64,000 bases of DNA from Flavobacterium pectinovorum (GTDB taxonomy: Bacteria > Bacteroidota > Bacteroidia > Flavobacteriales > Flavobacteriaceae): contig NZ_RCZH01000002.1 of the NCBI RefSeq assembly GCF_006438875.1, positions 351,177 to 415,176 of the forward strand, written 5' to 3'. Shown here piece by piece: positions 25,721 to 34,660 of this stretch. Every line of letters starts with the position of its first letter. Position 1 is the stretch's first letter. The notes under the pieces are model-generated. The model worked only from the letters and a program-made list of their open reading frames with translations, searched no databases and was not told the DNA's origin. The position numbers and the translations under genes were made by a program.

Positions 25721-25758
25721 AACAGTATATATTTAAAAATTGTTTATCGTTTTTTAAA

Positions 25759-25791
25759 AAACTTCCTGAAGCCAACCGCTACAGGAAGTTT
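25759..25791 (-). promoter_or_regulatory. Hairpin between atpE and atpF
   Basis: AAACTTCCTG / CAGGAAGTTT stem with a 13-nt loop; on the minus strand it is followed by a T-rich run. It lies directly after atpE, whose product is needed in many copies per complex, so a partial terminator or mRNA-stabilising hairpin is plausible. Confidence 0.6.
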
Positions 25792-25801
25792 TAGATTTTA
25801 A

Positions 25802-26020
<219 letters not shown>

Positions 26021-26042
26021 TTAATAATTAATAAAACTCTGA

Positions 26043-27218
26043 TTAATGATGATCGTGCTCTTCAACAGCCTGACCAATAAATAATGCTGAAAGCAAAGTA
26101 AATACATACGCTTGCAAAGCAGCAACTAACATTTCTAATACACTCATGAACAATACGAATGCTCCGGCAACTGGTCCTACAGCAATACTTTTGAAAATGA
26201 AGATTAAAGAAACTAAACTCAAAATGATAATATGTCCTGCAGTAATATTTGCAAACAAACGAATCATTAATGCGAATGGTTTAGTAAGCATTCCGATAAT
26301 TTCTACAGGAATCATAATTGGAGCCAACCACACAGGAACTCCAGGTGTATTGAAAATATGTCCCCAGTAAGATTTGTTTCCGCTTAAAGTTGTAACGATA
26401 AAAGTGATAAATGCCATTACAAATGTAAAGTAGATATTACCTGTTAAGTTAGAACTGAATGGGAAAAATGGAATTAAACCAATAAGGTTGTTAATCCAAA
26501 TGAAGAAAAATATAGTTAAAAGATAAGGCATATATTTACCCGCTTTTTTTGTTCCAATATTAGGAACAGCAATCTCATCTCTAACAAAAGTAACCAGTGG
26601 CTCTAAAAACCCTGCTAACCCTTTTGGTGCATTTGGGTTTTTCTTATAAGATCTTGCAACGGCAAAAAACAAGAAAAACAAAATAATTGCTGACATCAAC
26701 ATAGAAAAAACATTCTTTGTGATAGAAAAATCTAAAGGTCTTGCATCAAAAGCAAAAGCTCCATTATCTCTTTCTTCAGCTGTCATTGTTTCAAATTTAT
26801 CAGCGTAAAAAATTATTTCTTTATAACGAACTAATTTCTGACCATTAATATCAACAATATGTTCTCCTGTATTATCGTGGTGAAATTTTGCAGATGAAAA
26901 AATTTCCAATCCGTTTTTTGTCCACAAAATAACCGGAAGGCTAAAAGAAACAGGATGACCATCCCAATCTGCAATATGAAAATCATGCGAATCCCCAATG
27001 TGAGAATTAATCAAATCACTTGCGTTAAATTCTTCTTCGATCTTGTGACCAACATTTTCCTCATGACCACTTGCTTCTGCATGACTTGCTTCTACTGACT
27101 CAACAGTTTCGTGTTTCACAGAAACACTATCAACAGGAGTTGAAGCAAAATTTACTGATGAAGTAAGTGCTAATAAGGTAACTAATAAGTACTGGACTGG
27201 TTTATTTGAAATTATCAT
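26043..27218 (-). CDS. atpB: ATP synthase F0 subunit a, with extended N-terminus
   Basis: Stator channel subunit that works against the c-ring, 391 residues and so far longer than the 230-270 of most AtpB. The extension (about 1-180) has a signal-like segment (YLLVTLLALTSSVNFAS), then a stretch rich in H and E (HETVESVEASHAEASGHEEN) and a region with SFSLPVILWTKNGLEIFSS. The conserved core follows, including the TM with the essential arginine (FALMIRLFANITAGHI) and the final VFTLLSALFIGQAVEEHDHH. The ATG at 27218 is preferred because a -7 box (27260-27267) lies within the longer frame. Confidence 0.93.
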   Translation of the reverse strand: MIISNKPVQYLLVTLLALTSSVNFASTPVDSVSVKHETVESVEASHAEASGHEENVGHKIEEEFNASDLINSHIGDSHDFHIADWDGHPVSFSLPVILWTKNGLEIFSSAKFHHDNTGEHIVDINGQKLVRYKEIIFYADKFETMTAEERDNGAFAFDARPLDFSITKNVFSMLMSAIILFFLFFAVARSYKKNPNAPKGLAGFLEPLVTFVRDEIAVPNIGTKKAGKYMPYLLTIFFFIWINNLIGLIPFFPFSSNLTGNIYFTFVMAFITFIVTTLSGNKSYWGHIFNTPGVPVWLAPIMIPVEIIGMLTKPFALMIRLFANITAGHIIILSLVSLIFIFKSIAVGPVAGAFVLFMSVLEMLVAALQAYVFTLLSALFIGQAVEEHDHH

Positions 27219-27259
27219 TATTAAATCTGTATCTAATTTTAGGTTCCAAAAATTTTTTG

Positions 27260-27267
27260 CAAAGGTA
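27260..27267 (-). promoter_or_regulatory. -7 promoter box for atpB and the genes after it
   Basis: TACCTTTG on the minus strand; predicted start near 27256, leader about 38 nt. The atp genes may also be read from upstream (bactofilin side). Confidence 0.5.
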
Positions 27268-27352
27268 CATTTAAAATTGAAAATTGAAAATTTATAGATG
27301 TAATTTTTAATATTTAAGTTTTTAACAGGCAATCTTATTGTTAATAAAGCAA

Positions 27353-27736
27353 TTAACCTTTGTTTATTAAGCGAATTGTGAAATATGTTTCGAAAAGTAA
27401 AAATAAAAAATAAGGGATAAAAAATGTACTTATGTCGACGATTGGATTTTTAACATGTGCTTTTATAAGGGGAATCAAAAAAAGGATGGCTGCCATCATT
27501 CTAAAAAAGCTTGCGCCAAGAAAAGCAAACCCCGTATAATTTGCGAAATTCTTGTTTACAAAAATTAAAAAGAGATATACCAAAAAAGTTGCGACAATAT
27601 TAAATAAATAGATGCTCCATGCCGGGTACAGGAACACGAATTTATCAGATAGAGCTTGCATGGCAAAATATTGCGCAACAAATAATACAATAGAGAAAGG
27701 AAGGAAATACTTTAGAAAATCGGTAGTTTTGTTCAT
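27353..27736 (-). CDS. Small four-TM membrane protein of the atp operon (DUF6168-like)
   Basis: 127 residues with four hydrophobic segments (near 10-28, 41-60, 68-88 and 100-120) and almost no soluble part. Its position between atpZ and atpB is where AtpI is found in other bacteria, so an assembly or ion-uptake role for the F0 part is likely by analogy. The family name DUF6168 is from memory. Its start codon shares a base with the atpZ stop. Confidence 0.7.
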   Translation of the reverse strand: MNKTTDFLKYFLPFSIVLFVAQYFAMQALSDKFVFLYPAWSIYLFNIVATFLVYLFLIFVNKNFANYTGFAFLGASFFRMMAAILFLIPLIKAHVKNPIVDISTFFIPYFLFLLFETYFTIRLINKG

Positions 27737-27957
27737 TATTTATTCAAATTTTTTACTTGTCTTAAAACATTATAAAGTGCTAAAAAGACCGAAAATAAAG
27801 AAAAAATAATTGTCCACAAAGAACCTCCGTTCGAATACTTCTCATCAAGCTTCAATCCCGCGTAGGAAAATATAAAAATAATGATCCCCATTTGAATGGG
27901 AATATTAACAAAAACTAACCATTTATTGTTTGAGTTCTTCTTCGGCTCCTTTTCCAT
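27736..27957 (-). CDS. atpZ: AtpZ/AtpI-family protein
   Basis: 73 residues, two TM segments (about 14-33 and 46-65) with the short loop GLKLDEKYSNGG between them. This matches the AtpZ family, which is found upstream of F0 genes and is thought to help assembly or Mg2+ supply. The coding sequence overlaps the end of the bactofilin gene by 35 nt, indicating translational coupling. Confidence 0.82.
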   Translation of the reverse strand: MEKEPKKNSNNKWLVFVNIPIQMGIIIFIFSYAGLKLDEKYSNGGSLWTIIFSLFSVFLALYNVLRQVKNLNK

Positions 27958-28336
27958 CTTTTAATGTAACTTCTTTAGTGTTATTTGTTAACATTGTACA
28001 AGTGGCTGTAAAATCAGCTCCAGGTTCTATCGATAATTTTCCAACAGCAACTTCTCCGTGAATACGAGCTGTTGCTTTTATATTAAGGACTTCCAATACT
28101 TTTATTTTTCCTTGAAATTCGCCTTCAATATCGGCATTGTTGCAAACAATTTCACCTCTTATAACTCCGGATGTTCCAATAACCAGTTTTCCTTGCGAAG
28201 TAAAATTTCCAATCAATTCGCCGTCTAATCTAAAATCAGCTTTTGAAACTATATCACCTATTATAGAGGTTCCTTCTACTATTCTATTTGTTTTTCCTAA
28301 GAGTTCTGTTCCGTTTTTTTTGACTTTATCAAACAT
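27923..28336 (-). CDS. Bactofilin (polymer-forming cytoskeletal protein)
   Basis: 137 residues. The central region shows the beta-helix repeats of bactofilins (SIIGDIVSKADFRLDGELIG, TSGVIRGEIVCNNADIEGEF, NIKATARIHGEVAVGKLSIE), flanked by short polar ends. Bactofilins polymerise without nucleotides and organise envelope-associated machinery. It lies between sprE (2 bp upstream) and atpZ, a link between motility/secretion and ATP synthase genes. Confidence 0.92.
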   Translation of the reverse strand: MFDKVKKNGTELLGKTNRIVEGTSIIGDIVSKADFRLDGELIGNFTSQGKLVIGTSGVIRGEIVCNNADIEGEFQGKIKVLEVLNIKATARIHGEVAVGKLSIEPGADFTATCTMLTNNTKEVTLKDGKGAEEELKQ

Positions 28337-28338
28337 GA

Positions 28339-30945
28339 TTATGGGGTTTTTGGGGCTAAATAAGTTTCGAGATTTTTTTTAATTTGAATCACTTTATAAT
28401 TATCACTCGATATGATAATTGCAGGTTGTGTGATTTTATACTTTTTATCATCTCTAAAAACTTCTGAAACATCTTTGGCATAAGCCTCAGATTTTAAACC
28501 ATGTATAACTACAAAACTTTGTGTTCTATTGTATTTATCAAAAGAAGTTGTCAATCTCTCATAATTTTCAACTAACAAAAACACTTTAATAGCCTCTTCA
28601 ATTTTTTTAAGTGCTTTAGTATCTTCTTTTGGAATCACATATATAATTTTCCAATTTTTATTGTCAAAGGTAGTAAAATCAAGCTTTTCTAAACTCGGAA
28701 CTTGTTTCTCTAAAATTTCTCTTGCATTTTTTCCTTCCTCCGTATTCGGATAATTATCTGCAACTGCTTCTAATCCTTTTTTGTATGCTTCTAAACCATT
28801 TACTTTTCCTAAAGTATTTGCTTTTAACAATTCATACTTAGAAACAATTTCATCACCTGAATATTGATTAATCAGATTGTCTATATTATCCAGAATAGTT
28901 TCAAACTGTTCTTCCTGAAACAACTTGTACCATTTTTGATATTCCTTATCCGCTGATGCCAAATCATCTGGATTTGTATTGTTTAAAATCTGTGCGTATC
29001 TGGAATTTGGATAATTTACGGTAATGTCAGATTTTACTCTTTCTGCCCGAGCAGGATTTGTAATCTGATAAATTTTATACAAATTATACATTGATGGCAA
29101 AATCAATTTTTCTTCCGGATTGTTTTTTAATAATTGCTCCAGTTTTTCGCTCGCCAAATTATACTCTTTAAATTTTTCTTTATAAATAAGTCCTAATTGG
29201 TAATATGAAAAATTACGTTCCTTATTAATACTATCCATTGCAACCTGAGTTGTTGGAAGCTGTTTTTCGTAAAAATCTGCTGTGTATTTTTCGATCACAA
29301 TAGTATCTTTCAAAACTTTTGCCGCATCTTGACTATTTATAGTATCATTCATTGCGGCATTATTAGCTGATCTTAATCCGGCTAATCTCCAATTTCCCCC
29401 TAAAGTTCGATTTCCCCACATTTTCTTGAACTGTAGTTTTCCGTAAGCAACCGTTGTTGGATTATAAAAATAGAATGTACTTGTAGTTTCCTTTCCACCG
29501 GGAAGCGTTGGCACTCCAGGATCTGTAGGCATTCCTGTAGAATTTGGATTAACTGCTGTTGGCGAATTACCGTTGTTGGTATTTCGATCAATGTTGGCTA
29601 GTTTTTCCTTCTCTTTCTCTTCTAAGATACGTTTTGCATCATCTTTCTTTTTAAGTTCTGCAATATAACTTTCGAAATAAATTTTTCTATCCGGATCAGA
29701 CAAACCTTTAACTTTAATGATGCTATCATCGCGTTTTGCGATTCCTTCGTATTTAATTACGTTGTCAAGGTTTTTTCTGTTTTTCTCAATAAAAGCATAT
29801 TCTCTGGTTTTCTTATCCAACTTTGTTAATGTACTGTCATAATACTTGGCAGCCATTACATAATCAGTATTTTTGAAATACATGTTTCCAATATTTCTAT
29901 ACGTAGATGCCACTAAATAAGGATCTTTGGATCTTCTTTTCAATGATTTATTATAGAATATAAGGGCCGTATCCTGTACTTTATATTTATCAAAAAAGAC
30001 ACCCATTTCATAAAAAAGAATATCATAATAAGGGCGGTTTTCACGATCTCCAACTAGCTTATTATAGGTCTCAATAAACAGGTCCTGATTTCCGTTTTGA
30101 TAATCAAACATTTCTGCTTTTTTAGCATAAGCGTGCATCATGTACTTTCGATCCGCTTTTCGATTCATATCAATTACACCATCATAAAAATAGTTTGCGC
30201 TATCTTTTTTTCCTGCTTCCTGATACAGCTGACCCAGAATAAAGCGGTATCTCGCTTTGTCTTCATTTTTCCTGGTAAATATTTCAGCAATTCTAAGTTT
30301 TGCTACTGCGCTGTCTCTTTCTTCTAAATTTAAAAAAGCCTCTGCCATTAAAGCATTCGCATCTGAAAATGTTTGCTTATCTAAATCTGTCTTTTTTAAT
30401 AATAGTTTAATATTTTTCAATACAATGGCATCATTCCCTAAACGCATATTGGTTTTTTCGCGCCAGATTTTTGCCGTATAAATATTACTGCTGTTTGGAT
30501 ATTTGTACAAGATATAATTGAATGCTTCAATAGCCGGAATAAAACGCTGATCGTAGTATCTGGCTTTTCCAAGCATTAAATAAGCTTCGTCAATCTGATA
30601 ATTTTTTTCTCTTCCTCCAATGTTCATTGAATGCTTCTGAATCGCTTTTGTTGCTTTTGTTTCAGCTTTTTCAAAATCTGCATTTTTAGCTTTTTCGCCT
30701 TCGGAAAAGTTCTCATCAATTTGCATTTTTTCAATTGGCAATATCTTCCAGAAATTATCCTGATTATTGCCCTGAACAGATTTTAAACCCTTATCAAGAC
30801 CAATGCCTCCATTATACAAAATATTGTATTTTGTACTTAAAGCGTGGGAATTTCGAGATAAAAAAGTATTCTTTTTGGTAGAACAAGCTATCAAAAAGAG
30901 CAATATCACGATAACAAAACTATATTTAAGAGTATTCTTTTTCAA
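28339..30945 (-). CDS. sprE: Gliding motility / type IX secretion lipoprotein SprE (PorW)
   Basis: Lipoprotein of 868 residues with the lipobox LFLIAC (Cys 21) followed by STKKNTFLSRNSHALSTKYN, the conserved start of SprE/PorW. TPR-like helical repeats fill most of the protein (YLMLGKARYYDQRFIPAIEA, DANALMAEAFLNLEERDSAV, YYQLGLIYKEKFKEYNLASE). A low-complexity linker rich in N, P, G and T is present near 455-485. In F. johnsoniae SprE is needed for gliding and for type IX secretion. The window also encodes two likely type IX cargo proteins. It is the first gene of the sprE-bactofilin-atp run. Confidence 0.9.
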   Translation of the reverse strand: MKKNTLKYSFVIVILLFLIACSTKKNTFLSRNSHALSTKYNILYNGGIGLDKGLKSVQGNNQDNFWKILPIEKMQIDENFSEGEKAKNADFEKAETKATKAIQKHSMNIGGREKNYQIDEAYLMLGKARYYDQRFIPAIEAFNYILYKYPNSSNIYTAKIWREKTNMRLGNDAIVLKNIKLLLKKTDLDKQTFSDANALMAEAFLNLEERDSAVAKLRIAEIFTRKNEDKARYRFILGQLYQEAGKKDSANYFYDGVIDMNRKADRKYMMHAYAKKAEMFDYQNGNQDLFIETYNKLVGDRENRPYYDILFYEMGVFFDKYKVQDTALIFYNKSLKRRSKDPYLVASTYRNIGNMYFKNTDYVMAAKYYDSTLTKLDKKTREYAFIEKNRKNLDNVIKYEGIAKRDDSIIKVKGLSDPDRKIYFESYIAELKKKDDAKRILEEKEKEKLANIDRNTNNGNSPTAVNPNSTGMPTDPGVPTLPGGKETTSTFYFYNPTTVAYGKLQFKKMWGNRTLGGNWRLAGLRSANNAAMNDTINSQDAAKVLKDTIVIEKYTADFYEKQLPTTQVAMDSINKERNFSYYQLGLIYKEKFKEYNLASEKLEQLLKNNPEEKLILPSMYNLYKIYQITNPARAERVKSDITVNYPNSRYAQILNNTNPDDLASADKEYQKWYKLFQEEQFETILDNIDNLINQYSGDEIVSKYELLKANTLGKVNGLEAYKKGLEAVADNYPNTEEGKNAREILEKQVPSLEKLDFTTFDNKNWKIIYVIPKEDTKALKKIEEAIKVFLLVENYERLTTSFDKYNRTQSFVVIHGLKSEAYAKDVSEVFRDDKKYKITQPAIIISSDNYKVIQIKKNLETYLAPKTP

Positions 30946-31036
30946 TAGAAAAGAGTTTAAATCAAATTAACTTCTAAAAAGGATTTTTAGTATATTGACT
31001 TGTAAAAATACACTTCTTTTTTTAAACTTTAGAAAC

Positions 31037-31732
31037 TTATACAGCAAAAAACAATTCTAATTCTTGTAAGGTTTCTCTTGAAGTTTGAATATCTTTTACA
31101 ATCTCTCCTTTATTAAGTGCCACAATTCGGTCACAAACCTCTACTGTATGCTGTAAATCATGGCTAGAAACCAAAACAGTAACATTTGGATTTTCCGCCA
31201 ACTCTTTAATAATCTTTTTTAATCGGCTAACGGTTGTTGGATCTAGGTTTGCAAACGGCTCATCTAAAATAACAACTTCGGGATTTCCAATAAGTGTGGC
31301 AATTATCCCCACTTTCTTCTGATTTCCCTTAGATAAATCTCTCAGGTATTTTTTGTTATTCAAAATTTCACCATTAAAAAACTCTTCATATTTTACCAAT
31401 AATGCATCAATATCTGCTTTGTTCTGATGGTGTAAATCTCCAATAAAATAAAAATATTCTTCAGGAGTTAAGTATCCTATCAGGAAACTTTCATCTAAAA
31501 AAGACCCTGTAAAAGATTTCCATTTTTCATTTGTATTTACCTGAATATCATTGTTTTTAATAAATCCTGTTGATGGCTGAATCAAATCTAATAACAAGCT
31601 GAAGAAAGTCGTTTTTCCCGCTCCGTTATTTCCTACCAATCCAAAACTTTGTCCTTTTGGAATTTCAAGATCGCTAATGTTTAAAACTGTTGTACCGTTA
31701 TATTGTTTTGAAAGTTGATTTACTTGTATCAT
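31037..31732 (-). CDS. ABC transporter ATP-binding protein
   Basis: 231-residue ATPase. Walker A GNNGAGKTT, signature-like LSKGNQKKVGI, Walker B VVILDEPFANLDP and H-loop VSSHDLQHTVE are all present; the LSKGN form of the signature is usual in ABC-2-type exporters. The ATG at 31732 is chosen because the upstream extension translates repeat-like intergenic DNA. It follows the DUF5687 membrane protein gene by 84 bp and is its likely partner. Confidence 0.88.
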   Translation of the reverse strand: MIQVNQLSKQYNGTTVLNISDLEIPKGQSFGLVGNNGAGKTTFFSLLLDLIQPSTGFIKNNDIQVNTNEKWKSFTGSFLDESFLIGYLTPEEYFYFIGDLHHQNKADIDALLVKYEEFFNGEILNNKKYLRDLSKGNQKKVGIIATLIGNPEVVILDEPFANLDPTTVSRLKKIIKELAENPNVTVLVSSHDLQHTVEVCDRIVALNKGEIVKDIQTSRETLQELELFFAV

Positions 31733-31816
31733 CTTAATTGTTGATTTTAGATTGTTGATTTTAGATTTAGTCAATTGAAGCAAATTATCTCATTGACACA
31801 TTTTCAAATTGACTAA
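31733..31816. repeat. AT-rich intergenic repeat words
   Basis: Contains two copies of ATTGTTGATTTTAG in tandem, then AAATTATCTCATTGACACATTTTC. Similar words (TGTGACAATTTGAAAATTAG) occur on the other strand in 22996-23020, suggesting fragments of one dispersed family. Confidence 0.4.
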
Positions 31817-33277
31817 TTAATTCTTTTGTTTATAAGCACTTATCGTACTGTATTTTTCGATTTTATATCTCTTTTCTATCAGAGAAAAAACCTTGTCCTT
31901 AAAAATAAATCCTAAAACTCCAGCTCCGGCAACTAATGCCAATCCAGTGGTTTTATCTGCAAAATGAAGCCCTAGCCAATACAATAATAATGGCAAAAAA
32001 ATCTTTGGTAATGAAAGCAGCATCGAATTAACATTAAATGCTTTTTTATCTCCAAAAGCACCGCCGGCATTACTTAGATCGATTGGAGTTTTTGTAAATG
32101 CGCCACCCAAAAGCACCATATGAGAGTTTACTCCGATGTTATAAATTGCACCAACAACGATAATCAAATACGTTTGCCATCCATAAAAAAGATAAAATGA
32201 AGCAAGGATTGTCGAAACAAAAGTGGCAATAACAATCAACCACCATTTTGCAGTAATGTAACCGCGATACGGAATGTTTTGGGTCATCATTAATTGATAA
32301 TAAGAACTATCCCAACTTGGTACAAATTGCCCGAAGACAAATAAAAATCCTCCCGAAACAAATATTCCGGCAAAAATTTGCATTACTTCAGGTTGATGAG
32401 AATTTCCGAAAAAGATTAATCCGTAAAACAAAAAAAGTACACTCATTACAATAGTGGTTTTAGATCTTTTGTTTCTCTTAATTAATTTAATATCATTTTT
32501 AAGAAAAGTTCCCAAGGTTCCAAATTGATTCAACCAAGACAGATCTTCGGTTGTTGCAATATCTTCTTTTTTAGAAAGTCCCGCGTCCAGAAATAAGTTG
32601 TTTTTGAAGTACTTAAATGTAAATGCATACAAACCGGCTAATAGAAAAACAGGGACTAAAAACATCCAACCTATATTGTAAAATCCTAAAAAAGCTGGTG
32701 TTGTAAAAGTCGTAATGTCAAACCATTTATAATATTGTGCTCCACCTAAAAAGGCAATCACAGCAAGAAAAACAACAAACAATTTGTCAATATTACTTAG
32801 AATAATATTTAGAAAATTATTGATATAAATTAAGGCAATAATCGCCAAATTCCACAAAATGACACCTGAAATACTATAACCTTCCAGAACTAACACAATC
32901 GAAAATGGAACGAAAAAAAGTGCATGAATCCAATTAAAAAAAGACAAAGCTGTTTTTCCTAAAGAGAAATGTACGATTGTTGGTTTTTTGAACGGCAAAA
33001 CCAATAACGGTTTGATATTTAAAACCGGAATTGCCTGCAATAACAATCGGATAATCAAATCGAACAAGAAATAATAAATCAAAAATTTATTAACGGTTTC
33101 AAAAGGTTCGAGATTCATTTTTTTAAGTACATAAAATACTCCTACTCCACCGCCAATAAAAAGCAGTGAAAAATAAATCATAAAAAACCCTATTATTACT
33201 TTCATTGCTACACTTTTACCAAACGATGCCGATCTGGTAAACGCTTTCCATTCGAGATAAATAAACTTTTTAATCAT
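31817..33277 (-). CDS. DUF5687-family membrane protein (ABC exporter permease)
   Basis: 486 residues with about twelve hydrophobic segments. The N-terminus (MIKKFIYLEWKAFTRSASFG) and the charged loop NDIKLIKRNKRSKTTIVM are typical of the DUF5687 family, which pairs with an adjacent ABC ATPase. The substrate is unknown. The ATG at 33277 is used because it follows a -7 box (33311-33318) with a leader of about 29 nt; the longer frame would run through that promoter. The gene is divergent from the reductase at 33406. Confidence 0.85.
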   Translation of the reverse strand: MIKKFIYLEWKAFTRSASFGKSVAMKVIIGFFMIYFSLLFIGGGVGVFYVLKKMNLEPFETVNKFLIYYFLFDLIIRLLLQAIPVLNIKPLLVLPFKKPTIVHFSLGKTALSFFNWIHALFFVPFSIVLVLEGYSISGVILWNLAIIALIYINNFLNIILSNIDKLFVVFLAVIAFLGGAQYYKWFDITTFTTPAFLGFYNIGWMFLVPVFLLAGLYAFTFKYFKNNLFLDAGLSKKEDIATTEDLSWLNQFGTLGTFLKNDIKLIKRNKRSKTTIVMSVLFLFYGLIFFGNSHQPEVMQIFAGIFVSGGFLFVFGQFVPSWDSSYYQLMMTQNIPYRGYITAKWWLIVIATFVSTILASFYLFYGWQTYLIIVVGAIYNIGVNSHMVLLGGAFTKTPIDLSNAGGAFGDKKAFNVNSMLLSLPKIFLPLLLYWLGLHFADKTTGLALVAGAGVLGFIFKDKVFSLIEKRYKIEKYSTISAYKQKN

Positions 33278-33310
33278 GGTTAATTGGTTTTGAATTTTGT
33301 AGTACGAGAC

Positions 33311-33318
33311 CAAATGTA
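33311..33318 (-). promoter_or_regulatory. -7 promoter box for the DUF5687 operon
   Basis: TACATTTG on the minus strand, predicted start near 33307. It lies 64 bp from the divergent plus-strand box at 33382-33389. Confidence 0.5.
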
Positions 33319-33381
33319 AGAAAACGTTACAAAAAAAGTTAAAAAAAATAATTTCGTGCCCGACATTTAATCGTCGTTTGC

Positions 33382-33389
33382 TACTTTTG
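33382..33389 (+). promoter_or_regulatory. -7 promoter box for the PaaE-like reductase
   Basis: TACTTTTG followed by C; predicted leader about 13 nt to the ATG at 33406. Confidence 0.55.
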
Positions 33390-33405
33390 CATAAAATATA
33401 CAATC

Positions 33406-34458
33406 ATGCCTTCATTTTTAAAACTTATAATTAAAGAGGTAAAACGCGAAACAACCGATGCCGTTTCTGTACTTTTTAATGTTCCCGAAGAACTAAAACC
33501 AGACTATAAATTCATAGCTGGACAATACATAAATTTAAAGTTAACACTTGATAATCAAGAAATTCGTCGTGCTTATTCTATTTGTTCCGCACCAGAAAGC
33601 GGCGAATTAAGAATTGCCGTCAAAGCAGTTAAAAATGGTTTGTTTTCTCAATTTGCAAACACCAGATTAAAAGCTGGAGACGTTCTTGAAGTAGGTCATC
33701 CGGAAGGAAAATTTACTTTTGAACCAGATGCCGAAAGACAAAAAAATTACGCAGCTTTTGTTGCCGGAAGCGGAATTACGCCTGTTCTTTCTATTATAAA
33801 ATCTGTTTTGAAAAGTGAGCCAAAAAGTTCATTTGTATTAGTTTACGGAAATAGAACTCCTGAAGAAACTATTTTTTATCAGGAATTACATGATTTACAA
33901 TTGCAATATGTAGGTCGCTTTTTTGTGCATTATGTTTTTAGTCAGGCTAAAGCCGAAAATGCTTTGTTTGGAAGAATCGAGAAATCGGCGGTAAATTTTG
34001 TGCTGAACAACAAACACAAAGAACTTCAATTTGATAAATTTTTCTTGTGTGGTCCGGAAGAGATGATCAATACAGTTTCTACTGTTTTGAAAGAGAAAAA
34101 TGTAAAAGAATCAGCTATTAAATTTGAACTTTTCACCTCTTCAACGCAAGAAAACCAAATCCATAATTCATTAGAAGGTCATACAAAAATTACGGTTTTG
34201 GTTGATGATGATGAAGTTTCTTTTGAAATGTCTCAAAAGCAAACCATACTTGATGCAGCGCTAAAACAAGGAATTGACGCTCCATATTCTTGCCAGGGCG
34301 GAATTTGCAGCAGCTGTTTGGCTCGTGTAACTTCTGGAACTGCAGAAATGACTAAAAACTCCATTTTGACAGATAAAGAAATCGCTTCAGGTTTGATTTT
34401 AACCTGTCAGGCGCATCCAACTTCAGAATCTATTTATATAGATTATGATGATGTTTAG
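33406..34458 (+). CDS. PaaE-like ferredoxin-NAD(P)H reductase with 2Fe-2S domain
   Basis: Cytoplasmic electron-transfer protein of 350 residues in three parts. These are an FAD-binding barrel with RRAYSI (54-59), an NAD(P)-binding domain with AAFVAGSGITPVLSI, and a plant-type ferredoxin domain with the cluster ligands C296, C301 and C304 (CQGGICSSC) and C334. It would pass electrons from NAD(P)H to an oxygenase or similar partner. The order matches PaaE of the phenylacetyl-CoA epoxidase, but no paaABCD genes are nearby, so its partner is unknown. Single-gene unit followed by a terminator. Confidence 0.88.
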   Translation: MPSFLKLIIKEVKRETTDAVSVLFNVPEELKPDYKFIAGQYINLKLTLDNQEIRRAYSICSAPESGELRIAVKAVKNGLFSQFANTRLKAGDVLEVGHPEGKFTFEPDAERQKNYAAFVAGSGITPVLSIIKSVLKSEPKSSFVLVYGNRTPEETIFYQELHDLQLQYVGRFFVHYVFSQAKAENALFGRIEKSAVNFVLNNKHKELQFDKFFLCGPEEMINTVSTVLKEKNVKESAIKFELFTSSTQENQIHNSLEGHTKITVLVDDDEVSFEMSQKQTILDAALKQGIDAPYSCQGGICSSCLARVTSGTAEMTKNSILTDKEIASGLILTCQAHPTSESIYIDYDDV

Positions 34459-34475
34459 AAATTAAAATTCCAATA

Positions 34476-34523
34476 AAAAAATTCCAAATTCCAACTTTAT
34501 AATTGGGATTTGGAATTTTTTTT
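34476..34523 (+). terminator. Terminator of the reductase gene (repeated type)
   Basis: Stem AAATTCCAAATTCCAA / TTGGGATTTGGAATTT followed by a run of T. An almost identical structure lies at 35866-35912 behind another gene, so this terminator belongs to a repeat family. Confidence 0.8.
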
Positions 34524-34544
34524 GTCGGATTAGAAATATTTGTA

Positions 34545-34577
34545 ATCTTTGTCAAAGTTTTAAACTTTGACAAAGAT
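34545..34577. repeat. CTTTGTCAAAG palindrome, copy 3
   Basis: Perfect 16-bp arms (ATCTTTGTCAAAGTTT and its complement) around one base. It is not followed by a terminator, unlike the two copies near yefM-yoeB. A partial copy (AAAACTTTGACAAAGG) is near 35190. Confidence 0.8.
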
Positions 34578-34609
34578 CGAATTCCAATTTACGTTGTCAG
34601 TGCATTGGT

Positions 34610-34624
34610 CCCGAGGCTTCGGGA
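34610..34624. repeat. CCCGA..TCGGGA palindrome, copy 2
   Basis: CCCGAGGCTTCGGGA, one mismatch from the perfect copy at 201-215. Confidence 0.6.
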
Positions 34625-34660
34625 TGGAATTTGAAGATTGAAATTTTAAAATTTTATTTT

